The notes beneath the pieces are model-generated. The model was given only the letters and a program-made list of their open reading frames with translations. It was not told the DNA's origin and did not search any database. Both the position numbers and the translations under genes were made by a program. A stretch of 64,000 nucleotides of DNA from Dubosiella muris (lineage in GTDB: Bacteria > Bacillota_I > Bacilli_A > Erysipelotrichales > Erysipelotrichaceae), in NCBI RefSeq assembly GCF_004793885.1, contig NZ_SRYG01000006.1:25971-89970 (forward strand), written 5' to 3'. Of this stretch, positions 26,155 to 34,216 are shown in pieces; the first letter of the stretch is position 1; each line of letters opens with the position of its first letter.

Positions 26155-27490
26155 AAATAAAACAGAGCAGGAAGCAAGAAACGAAATTCTTCAAATGGTT
26201 AGTGAATATTGTGATACATACCACAACCAAAACAAAGAGTATCAGGAAGGGGATCGCATTCCTTACGCGTCACGTGTATATGATCACGATGAAATGGTCA
26301 ATCTCGTCGACAGCTCTTTGGATTTCTGGTTAACGTCTGGGCGTTATACGGATGAATTTGAGAAGAAATTGGCAGAGTATTTGAATGTTCGGTTCTGCTC
26401 ATTAGTCAATTCGGGATCAAGCGCGAATTTATTGGCTTTTATGACATTGACATCTCCATTATTGGGCGAGCGTCGTGTAAATCGTGGAGATGAAGTCATC
26501 ACGGTTGCGGCGGGCTTTCCAACAACTGTGACTCCAATGATTCAATATGGTGCAGTGCCTGTTTTTGTGGATGTTACAATTCCGGGCTATAACATTGATG
26601 TGACAAAGCTGGAAGACGCTTTGAGTCCAAAAACAAAAGCCGTTATGATTGCCCATACTTTAGGAAATCCGTTTGACTTGAAAGCAGTAAAAGAATTTTG
26701 TACCAAAAATAAGCTTTGGCTGATTGAAGACAACTGTGATGCGTTGGGATCAACTTACACGATTGATGGAGTGACAAAACAAACAGGAACAATTGGCGAT
26801 ATTGGAACTTCCAGCTTCTATCCGCCTCATCATATGACGATGGGAGAAGGTGGCGCTGTCTATACAAACAATCCTGTTTTGAATAAAATCGCTCGTTCTT
26901 TCCGTGATTGGGGAAGAGATTGCGTATGCAACCCGGGACAAGATAATATGTGCGGACATCGTTTTGACCGCCAATATGGAGAACTTCCAATCGGTTACGA
27001 TCATAAGTATGTTTATTCTCATTTTGGTTACAACTTAAAGGCCACAGATATGCAGGCGGCTATTGGATGTGCGCAGCTAGAAAAATTTCCTACATTTGTT
27101 GAAAGACGAAAAGAAAATTTTAGACGAATGAAGGAAGGACTCAAAGGATTAGAAGAATATTTAATCTTGCCAGAAGCAACAGAAAATTCGGATCCAAGCT
27201 GGTTTGGTTTCTTGATTACGTGCAAAGAAGGCGTAGATCGGAACGCGCTTGTTCAATATATTGAAGACAAAGGCGTGCAAACGCGGATGTTGTTTGCCGG
27301 AAATTTGACAAAGCATCCATGCTTCGACGAAATGCGTGCAGAAGGAAAAGGCTATCGAATCGTAGGCGACTTGACAAATACGGATCGTATTATGAATGAA
27401 TCGTTCTGGGTTGGATTGTATCCGGGCATGTCCGAAAAGAAAATTGATTACATGGTGAAAGTAATTAGAAACTATTTTGAAGAAAACTAA
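26147..27490 (+). CDS. rfbH: CDP-4-keto-6-deoxyglucose 3-dehydrase (E1)
   Basis: PMP- and iron-sulfur-dependent enzyme that removes the C3 hydroxyl, giving CDP-3,6-dideoxy-4-ketohexose after reduction by a partner (E3). The 447-residue aminotransferase-fold protein has SSFYPPHHMTMGEGG: a His (228/229) replaces the usual PLP lysine, as in true E1 enzymes. Cys259, Cys261 and Cys269 (C-x-C-x7-C) and the upstream Cys197 match the unusual [2Fe-2S] cluster pattern of the family. No E3 (RfbI/DdhD/AscD) ferredoxin reductase is encoded in the window. A hairpin overlaps its stop codon. Confidence 0.93.
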   Translation: MFKNKTEQEARNEILQMVSEYCDTYHNQNKEYQEGDRIPYASRVYDHDEMVNLVDSSLDFWLTSGRYTDEFEKKLAEYLNVRFCSLVNSGSSANLLAFMTLTSPLLGERRVNRGDEVITVAAGFPTTVTPMIQYGAVPVFVDVTIPGYNIDVTKLEDALSPKTKAVMIAHTLGNPFDLKAVKEFCTKNKLWLIEDNCDALGSTYTIDGVTKQTGTIGDIGTSSFYPPHHMTMGEGGAVYTNNPVLNKIARSFRDWGRDCVCNPGQDNMCGHRFDRQYGELPIGYDHKYVYSHFGYNLKATDMQAAIGCAQLEKFPTFVERRKENFRRMKEGLKGLEEYLILPEATENSDPSWFGFLITCKEGVDRNALVQYIEDKGVQTRMLFAGNLTKHPCFDEMRAEGKGYRIVGDLTNTDRIMNESFWVGLYPGMSEKKIDYMVKVIRNYFEEN

Positions 27491-27504
27491 CTTCAAAATA
27501 GTTT
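27469..27504 (+). terminator. Hairpin spanning the rfbH stop codon, possible attenuator
   Basis: A perfect 14-bp stem, AAACTATTTTGAAG (27469-27482) with CTTCAAAATAGTTT (27491-27504). The stop codon is at the 3' edge of the loop, and TCGTTTTGTTT follows. It lies inside the operon, 22 bases before the SDR gene, so it would reduce but not abolish downstream transcription. Confidence 0.65.
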
Positions 27505-27526
27505 TCGTTTTGTTTGAGGCAAATTT

Positions 27527-28450
27527 ATGAAGAAAGAAAAAGCTATTATTACAGGCGGCACGGGAATGATTGGAATCGCTCTCATTCAATGCTTACTGGC
27601 TAATCATGTAGAAGTCACGGTTCTTATGAATCCAAATTCAAATCGGAAAGCGGTTTTAGAACAATTTAAAGACATTCAAATTGTTTTGGCTGATATGAGT
27701 CAGTTAAAACAAGTAGAAACCATTCTTCCCAAAGATTATACATACTTCTTCCACTTGGCGTGGATGGGAACATTTGGAGATTCCAGAAATGACATGTATC
27801 TGCAAACAAAAAATATTGAATATACTTTAGATGCAGTGAAATTAGCCAAGGCATTGGGATGTGAAGTGTTTTTAGGAACAGGATCTCAAGCCGAATATGG
27901 ACCGGTAAAGGAAAAAATGAGTGCAGAAACTCCAACTAATCCTGTCACAGGATACGGGATCGCAAAATTGTGTGCGAATAGAATGAGCCGGATATATGCC
28001 CAATCTTTAGAACTTCGCCATATATGGGTGAGGGTATTAAGCGTATTTGGCCCATACGATGGTCAGGGAACAATGGTTATGTCAGGGTTGAGGAATATGC
28101 TGGCCGGGCATGAAGGAAAGTATACCAAAGGCGAACAAATGTGGGACTATCTTTATTGCGAGGATGCGGCTCAAGCGCTTTATCAGGCGGCAAAAAATGG
28201 AAAAGATGGAAAAATCTATCCATTAGGAAGCGGTGAAGTAAAGCCCTTGAAAGAATATATTGAAATCATGCGGGATAATGTGGATCCGAATCTTTCGTTA
28301 GATTTTGGCGCTGTTCCTTACTACCCAAATCAAGTGATGTATATGTGCGCTGATATTGAAGATTTAAAAAAAGATACTGGATTTGAGCCTGAACATACAT
28401 TTGATGAAGGCATAAAAAAAACAATTCAATGGATCAAGGAAGGTGACTAA
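27527..28450 (+). CDS. SDR-family NAD-dependent epimerase/reductase (candidate 4- or side-chain reductase)
   Basis: A 307-residue extended SDR with TGGTGMIGIAL (NAD binding), FHLAWMG and the catalytic YGIAK (YxxxK). LGTGSQAEYG is the usual serine strand. In CDP-dideoxyhexose clusters this slot is filled by C4 reductases or epimerases (abequose, paratose or ascarylose synthases). In yersiniose clusters it is filled by YerF, which reduces the side-chain ketone. Which one this is cannot be read from sequence alone; the ThDP enzyme further down argues for the YerF role. Its stop is followed directly by the GT2 start. Confidence 0.8.
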   Translation: MKKEKAIITGGTGMIGIALIQCLLANHVEVTVLMNPNSNRKAVLEQFKDIQIVLADMSQLKQVETILPKDYTYFFHLAWMGTFGDSRNDMYLQTKNIEYTLDAVKLAKALGCEVFLGTGSQAEYGPVKEKMSAETPTNPVTGYGIAKLCANRMSRIYAQSLELRHIWVRVLSVFGPYDGQGTMVMSGLRNMLAGHEGKYTKGEQMWDYLYCEDAAQALYQAAKNGKDGKIYPLGSGEVKPLKEYIEIMRDNVDPNLSLDFGAVPYYPNQVMYMCADIEDLKKDTGFEPEHTFDEGIKKTIQWIKEGD

Positions 28451-29383
28451 ATGAAAAAAATCAGTGTTTTGGTTCCTTGTTATAACGAGGAAGAAAATGT
28501 TATTCCCATGAGCGAGGCGTTAACCGTTCTTTTTCATGAGCAACTTCCTACATACGATTATGAAGTGGTTTTTATCGACAACTGTTCGACAGATTCTACA
28601 CGGGAAAAACTACGCCTAATCTGCAAAAACGACTCCAACATAAAGGCGATTTTAAATGCTAAAAATTTTGGGCAGTTTAATTCACCCTATTATGGCATGT
28701 TACAAACAACTGGAGATTGTGTGATCTGTTTGTGCTGTGATTTCCAGGATCCAGTCGAGTTGATTCCCAAGTTCATAGAAGAATGGGAAAAAGGATACAA
28801 GATCGTATGCGGAGTAAAAACGCAAAGTGAAGAAAATCGGTTTGTCCGCTTTTTAAGAACTTGCTACTATAAGGCGATTAAAAAAATGTCCGATGTGGAG
28901 CAGATTGAACATTTCACTGGATTTGGTCTTTATGACCGTTCTTTCATCGAAGTCTTGAGAGATTTAAAAGATCCTACTCCATTTTTAAGAGGAATTGTCG
29001 CGGAGTTAGGGTCAAAAAGAAAAGATATTCCATACACGCAGGCAAAACGTCGGGCAGGCAAAACGCATAATAACTGGTACAGTCTTTATGATGCTGCCAT
29101 GTTGAGCTTTACATCGTATACGAAGATTGGATTGCGTATTGCTACGATTGGTGGATTTATTATTTCGATGATCAGCTTTTTGATTGCGATCGTTTATTTC
29201 ATTTTAAAGCTCATTCATTGGAATACATTCCAAGCCGGGATTGCGCCGATTCTTTTAGGCATATTTTTCTTTGGATCGTTACAGCTTTTCTTTATTGGGC
29301 TGGTTGGAGAATATATCATGAGTATGAACACGCGGATCATGAATCGGCCTCTTGTGGTGGAAGAAGAGAGGCTGAACTTTTAA
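28451..29383 (+). CDS. GtrB-like polyprenyl-phosphate glycosyltransferase (GT2, two C-terminal membrane segments)
   Basis: A 310-residue family 2 glycosyltransferase. SVLVPCYNEEENV starts the GT-A fold, FIDNCSTDSTRE and CLCCDFQDP give the acidic metal site region, and FTGFGLYDRSF is typical of the GtrB/DPM1-like group. Two membrane helices follow (about 230-262 and 270-298) and end with GEYIMSMNTRIMNRPLVV, common in GtrB proteins. Such enzymes load one sugar from a nucleotide donor onto undecaprenyl phosphate. Beside the CDP-sugar genes, the donor is likely the CDP-dideoxyhexose made here. The ATG follows AAGGTGAC. Confidence 0.85.
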   Translation: MKKISVLVPCYNEEENVIPMSEALTVLFHEQLPTYDYEVVFIDNCSTDSTREKLRLICKNDSNIKAILNAKNFGQFNSPYYGMLQTTGDCVICLCCDFQDPVELIPKFIEEWEKGYKIVCGVKTQSEENRFVRFLRTCYYKAIKKMSDVEQIEHFTGFGLYDRSFIEVLRDLKDPTPFLRGIVAELGSKRKDIPYTQAKRRAGKTHNNWYSLYDAAMLSFTSYTKIGLRIATIGGFIISMISFLIAIVYFILKLIHWNTFQAGIAPILLGIFFFGSLQLFFIGLVGEYIMSMNTRIMNRPLVVEEERLNF

Positions 29384-29392
29384 GGAGATGCT

Positions 29393-31078
29393 ATGAAAGA
29401 ACTAAGGATAAATTATAAATCAATAAGGCTTGGTTCTTTTCTGTATCTGGCTTTTCCTGTTGTGTTGTTTTTTATAGGTTTTGTAAAATGGAATATCACG
29501 CTTCCTGCGATTCTTTTTATTGGATGGATTGTTTTCAAGCTGGGAAGAGAAAAGGAAGCCCCCGGATATGTAACGTTCAAAATAAACACTTTATTCATCG
29601 TTATTGTTGCTTTTATTCTTTGGGCGTATCTTGGAGGACAAGGTGGTTTATTTTATCAAACAAGTGATTGGAATGAACGGAATGCGATTTTTAGAGATTT
29701 GATTCAATTTGATTGGCCTGTATACTATCCAAAAACAGATACGATGTTGACCTATTATATTGGCCATTGGCTTCCGGCAGCAGGTATGGGCAAGATAATC
29801 TATATTTTATCTTCTAATCGCGTGCTTGCCTTTCAAATCGGAAATCTATTTCTTGCGTTGTGGACTATTATCGGGATTTTGTTTACTTACTTGTTGATGA
29901 TAATTTATATTCAACCAAAATCAAAAAACTTAAAGTGGATCATTCTGATTGTTTTTATTGGTTTCAGTGGTATGGATGTAATTGGATGTGTTCTTGAAAA
30001 ATGGAACTGGCAAACATTTATGGAGTGGATGCATTTGGAATGGTGGTCGCCAGGCTATCAATTTAGTTCTAATACTACCGATCTTTTTTGGGTCTTTAAT
30101 CAAGCTATACCAGCTTGGGTGGCAACCATGTTATTTTTGAATGAAAACTCTCCAAAAAATTATGCGTTCATCATTAGTTGTCTTTTATTGGCGGCTACTT
30201 TTCCGGCAGTGGGACTTGCGGCTTTGATGATTGGAAAATATATAGGCGATTTAATACGAGCAATTCATTTGAGATCACAAAAACAATTTTTAGTAGAAAC
30301 ATTCTCCGTTTCGAATATAGGCGCGATTCTCTTTGTTACTCCTTCCATGATTGCATACTTATTGATGAATAGTGCGATCGGAAAAACAAAAGAGAACATT
30401 TATCTATTGCCAGACCAACTTCTGCTTACTTCAACAATGAAGGGATTGATACTCGGGATGAGTATCGTCGCACTGATTGGATTTGTCTATATTTGGAAAA
30501 GAAGAAAAGAAATTCAAACACAAAAATCACTAAAATTTATTTTAGGATCGTTGATTTTGTTATTGCTCTTAATCGGGATGGTCATCACACATCCAGAGAC
30601 TCGAAGAATTTATTTTGTATTTTTGGCTTTAGAATGCGGAATATATTGGCTTTGCTTAGCTCCGGATTTTGCAAACCGTTATTTATATTATTTGATTGCA
30701 GGAACTTTGTTAGTATTTCCTATGATTCATATTGGAACTTCCATTGATTTTTGTATGCGGGCATCCATTCCAAGTTTAATTATTTTGACCACTTTATGTG
30801 CAAAGAAAATATGTGATTGGATCTATAACGGAAAAAAATTTAAAGGAATACAAAATATAAGTACGATTTTTCTTGTTGGATTTCTTTGCATAGGCAGCGT
30901 AACTCCTATAGTAGAAATGGGAAGAGGAATTTACAAAGCTATGGAAGCCGGGACGACAAGTCTTCAAGCCGATCAAATTAAGACATTAAACAAATATCAC
31001 GAGACAGGAAGGACATACTATAATTTTGTGTCTGAAGATTATAAAAATACGTTTTTTTATAGAAATTATGCGAAATAG
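29393..31078 (+). CDS. Polytopic membrane protein, possible GT-C glycosyltransferase
   Basis: A 561-residue integral membrane protein with about eleven to thirteen helices. The first large loop, after two N-terminal helix regions, includes YQTSDWNERNAIFRDLIQFDWPVYY, a periplasm-type loop with acidic residues as in GT-C enzymes. No specific family is recognised with certainty. AAGGAGATG precedes the ATG, nine bases after the GT2 gene. With a polyprenyl-phosphate glycosyltransferase upstream, it could transfer the lipid-linked sugar outside the membrane. The role is inferred from context. Confidence 0.7.
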   Translation: MKELRINYKSIRLGSFLYLAFPVVLFFIGFVKWNITLPAILFIGWIVFKLGREKEAPGYVTFKINTLFIVIVAFILWAYLGGQGGLFYQTSDWNERNAIFRDLIQFDWPVYYPKTDTMLTYYIGHWLPAAGMGKIIYILSSNRVLAFQIGNLFLALWTIIGILFTYLLMIIYIQPKSKNLKWIILIVFIGFSGMDVIGCVLEKWNWQTFMEWMHLEWWSPGYQFSSNTTDLFWVFNQAIPAWVATMLFLNENSPKNYAFIISCLLLAATFPAVGLAALMIGKYIGDLIRAIHLRSQKQFLVETFSVSNIGAILFVTPSMIAYLLMNSAIGKTKENIYLLPDQLLLTSTMKGLILGMSIVALIGFVYIWKRRKEIQTQKSLKFILGSLILLLLLIGMVITHPETRRIYFVFLALECGIYWLCLAPDFANRYLYYLIAGTLLVFPMIHIGTSIDFCMRASIPSLIILTTLCAKKICDWIYNGKKFKGIQNISTIFLVGFLCIGSVTPIVEMGRGIYKAMEAGTTSLQADQIKTLNKYHETGRTYYNFVSEDYKNTFFYRNYAK

Positions 31079-31108
31079 AAGTAGGAATGGAAGTGTAAAG
31101 TGAGGAAA

Positions 31109-32971
31109 ATGATAAAAATGTTGAATCGACAAAATCAGATAAAGCAGTTATGGATCATTAATTTATTTTTTCTGATATTTTATATGAGTGCTGTTTATAA
31201 TTCTAGTTGGAAAGTAGTAAGAGCCAATTGGATGATGGTAGAAGGGATTATAATTATTGGAAGTATAATTGCTTTATCATATAAGCTGGGAAAATATAAA
31301 ATTGAAAAAAATTTCGAAATAAAAAAAATTTTAAGAAAGAATTGGTTGTTCTGTTTAATTTTTACAGGAAGCATCCTTATTCGAATACCTCAACTTACTG
31401 GTGGAATTATTTGGGATGCAGGTGAATATTATGGACGACTAATTACCGCAACGGAAAAATTTGATTTTTCATTAACGTCTTTTTTGGATTATTTTAATTT
31501 AGCAAATCACCCCAATTATGGATATACTTTTTTCACAGGCATTGGAGAGTTTTTGTTTCCTAGAAAAGTTTGGGGAGTAAATTTAGTAGTTTTGGTTTTA
31601 ACGGCATTTGCACTGGTTTTTTTATATAAAATTTTTAACAAATATATAAAACTTAATAAAACAACATCTTCTTTTTTGTGTGGTTTATTTAGCTTATCAC
31701 CATTAGTTCTTGGAACAAGTGGATATTACAATCCAGATTATGGAATCGCTTTGTTTTTTATATTTATGTTGTATTTTTTACTTGAGCGAAAATACATTTT
31801 ATTTGCATTTTGGAGTATTTGTTTTGTATTCACGAAAGAAGTCTCAGCGATTATTTATTTTTTCTTTATTGTAGGAATTATGATCGCAAAAATTCTTGAA
31901 AAAAAAGATGAAAAGGCTGGAAATGTATTTTTTACCATCTTTAAGAATCCAGTTATATATATATCAATGGTAGCCGCTTTGTTCTATCTTGGATATATGA
32001 AATATATTGGAGGAGTAACTAAATGGAAACAAGTAGAGGATGCTGGAAGTAATTTTACTTGGAACAATGATGGTTTTAATTGTTTTGGTTTTAATATAGA
32101 ATATATAGTCCTTAAATTCCAGCAGATGTTTATTGAGAACTATAGATGGATTATTATTTTCCTAGTTTTATTAGGAAGCTTTTTGATTCTTCTCTTTAAA
32201 AAGAAATTGAACTTATCTGTTAATAAATATTTGCTTTTGAGTATTACTTTGAGCTTATTTAGTTATATTTGCTTTAATTGTTTATATATTACGTTTGCTT
32301 TGGTACGTTATAATTATATTTCTGATCTTCTAATTATTTTGGTTTTAGGGATGATAATTAGTGAAGTCTCAAAGTTAAAGGTGAAAAACATTATAAATGG
32401 ATCATTAGTAGTAGTTTGCGTTATTTTTTGTGTAGAAAGTTTTATAACAACAGATCCTATTTCTAAGTCTATTTATCCACTTGTATCGACCAATTCGATT
32501 AGTATGGTTTATCCAGGTTATTTAGGAAAGAATATATATTATGGAGATAACTTAGTCTACAATAATCAATATTCGTTTCTTATAAATAGTTACGATCAGC
32601 TTTTAAAGAAGGTAAATTATGATGAAAATCAGATTGTGGCTTTTCCAGGAATCTTTGATGGTAGTCAAATCAACGGAAATGGCGAAATATATCAAGTAAA
32701 CTGGGATAAAAATAGCTCAAGAAGAACGTTTGAGAATCTTTCTGATTCGATAATTCCGATTAAAGTGGAAAATTTAGAATCAATTCTTTCTATTAAAAAG
32801 AAAAAAGACATGCCAGAAGAAGTGGTAGTTCCTTTTATTCCTTACTTTTATTGGAATTTAGGTAAAAACGAAGTAAAAGAAGAAATGAAGAAAAATTATG
32901 AATTGATTTTAGAAGGAAAGACGGAAGGGATTCAAGGGAATATAGAATACCAATACTATAAAAAGAAATAG
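31109..32971 (+). CDS. GT-C family membrane glycosyltransferase-like protein
   Basis: About 620 residues and roughly a dozen membrane helices. It has a GT-C-like first outer loop, IRIPQLTGGIIWDAGEYYGR, where the Asp in WDAGEYY is placed like the catalytic Asp of PMT/ArnT enzymes. A second signature-like loop is FVFTKEVSAIIYF. The C-terminal 150 residues form a soluble outside domain. Such enzymes take sugars from polyprenyl phosphate. The start is uncertain: GTG 31100 and ATGs at 31109 and 31118 are in frame; 31109 has GAGG just upstream. Extremely AT-rich. Confidence 0.75.
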   Translation: MIKMLNRQNQIKQLWIINLFFLIFYMSAVYNSSWKVVRANWMMVEGIIIIGSIIALSYKLGKYKIEKNFEIKKILRKNWLFCLIFTGSILIRIPQLTGGIIWDAGEYYGRLITATEKFDFSLTSFLDYFNLANHPNYGYTFFTGIGEFLFPRKVWGVNLVVLVLTAFALVFLYKIFNKYIKLNKTTSSFLCGLFSLSPLVLGTSGYYNPDYGIALFFIFMLYFLLERKYILFAFWSICFVFTKEVSAIIYFFFIVGIMIAKILEKKDEKAGNVFFTIFKNPVIYISMVAALFYLGYMKYIGGVTKWKQVEDAGSNFTWNNDGFNCFGFNIEYIVLKFQQMFIENYRWIIIFLVLLGSFLILLFKKKLNLSVNKYLLLSITLSLFSYICFNCLYITFALVRYNYISDLLIILVLGMIISEVSKLKVKNIINGSLVVVCVIFCVESFITTDPISKSIYPLVSTNSISMVYPGYLGKNIYYGDNLVYNNQYSFLINSYDQLLKKVNYDENQIVAFPGIFDGSQINGNGEIYQVNWDKNSSRRTFENLSDSIIPIKVENLESILSIKKKKDMPEEVVVPFIPYFYWNLGKNEVKEEMKKNYELILEGKTEGIQGNIEYQYYKKK

Positions 32972-32983
32972 AGAGGGGTAAAA

Positions 32984-34216
32984 ATGAACGAGGCAAAGAC
33001 TTCTAAAAATGTAATCTATAATACCATAGGGACATTCTTTTATTTCTTTTGTCAATGGTTGACAACGATTCTTGTAGTTCGAATTAGTGGATATGAAGAT
33101 GCTGGTATTTTGTCGATTGTGATTTCTTTTACGAATATCTTCTATTTCATTGCTTTATTTGGAGTTCGGAATTTTCAGGTTACAGATATTAACCATGAGT
33201 TTACGGATCGTGATTATTTAAATTCGCGACATATTACATCTGGAATCGCTCTAATTCTTTTTGTGATTTCGCTGTTTTGTATGCGATTTAGTCAGGTAAC
33301 AGTAATATGTTGTATTCTTTATATGATATTTAAAGTCTTTGAAGGATATACAGATGTAATTTTTGGGATTTGGCAAAATCATGATGGATATTTTGAAATC
33401 TTGGTTTCCTATATTGGAAAAGGAATTTTAACGATTGCCGGTTTCTGTATTGGATTATATTTGTTTAACTTGCCTATTGCGATTGCGATTCAAGCACTGC
33501 TATATTTTTTGTTTATTGCGTTGTATGATGGGAATCAAATAAAGAAATTGGTGAGTGATTTTGAAGTCAAGACAAGTCAATACAAAAAGATGCTCATTCC
33601 CTGTGTACCTTTAATGATTTATGGACTGATCGTGCCGTATTTGAATTTTCTATCTCGGTATGTGGTGGAATTAAAATTTGGAACAGAGATTCTCGGTTAT
33701 TACTCTTCTATCACGATGGTTTTTACTGTGATGAGTACATTAATGGGATCTATTTTTGTAACAGTGCTTCCTAAAATCGCTTATTTATATCAGACAGGAA
33801 ACTATAAAGAACTGAATAAGTTTATTTTATTAGCAAACCTAGGAATTGTTGGATTTGGTGTTGTGTGTGTAGGGTTGGGAATCGTATTGGGAAATTTCGT
33901 ATTTTCCATTTTGTTTGGTAAGCAAATTCTTGATTATATATACTTGTTAACACCAACAATTATTGCTTCAATTATTTTGTCTTTAGTTTCCTTGACAAGC
34001 TCTATTATGATTTCTTTTCGAAAGAATCATTTAATGCTGATGATCAATATAATCGGTGTTGTATTGTGTACATTATCTATTTCGCTTATAGTGGATTCTT
34101 TTGGTTTGGTCGGCGCTTTATATGCATTGATTATTTCCTTGTTGATTGTATATACTAGTTTATGGGGCGTTATTGAAATTATTATATTTAGACAAAAAAA
34201 GGAGGAGAGATTATGA
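32984..34216 (+). CDS. Polysaccharide flippase (Wzx/MATE-like), module A
   Basis: A 410-residue MOP-superfamily protein with about twelve membrane helices. The start, SKNVIYNTIGTFFYFFCQWLTTILVVRISGYEDAGILSI, is typical of lipopolysaccharide or teichoic-acid-type flippases. Such proteins move undecaprenyl-linked sugars across the membrane. It sits between two GT-C-like genes and the ThDP gene, with a four-base overlap to the latter, so it probably serves the dideoxyhexose pathway; a separate flippase is encoded in module B. GAGAGGGG precedes the ATG. Confidence 0.85.
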   Translation: MNEAKTSKNVIYNTIGTFFYFFCQWLTTILVVRISGYEDAGILSIVISFTNIFYFIALFGVRNFQVTDINHEFTDRDYLNSRHITSGIALILFVISLFCMRFSQVTVICCILYMIFKVFEGYTDVIFGIWQNHDGYFEILVSYIGKGILTIAGFCIGLYLFNLPIAIAIQALLYFLFIALYDGNQIKKLVSDFEVKTSQYKKMLIPCVPLMIYGLIVPYLNFLSRYVVELKFGTEILGYYSSITMVFTVMSTLMGSIFVTVLPKIAYLYQTGNYKELNKFILLANLGIVGFGVVCVGLGIVLGNFVFSILFGKQILDYIYLLTPTIIASIILSLVSLTSSIMISFRKNHLMLMINIIGVVLCTLSISLIVDSFGLVGALYALIISLLIVYTSLWGVIEIIIFRQKKEERL

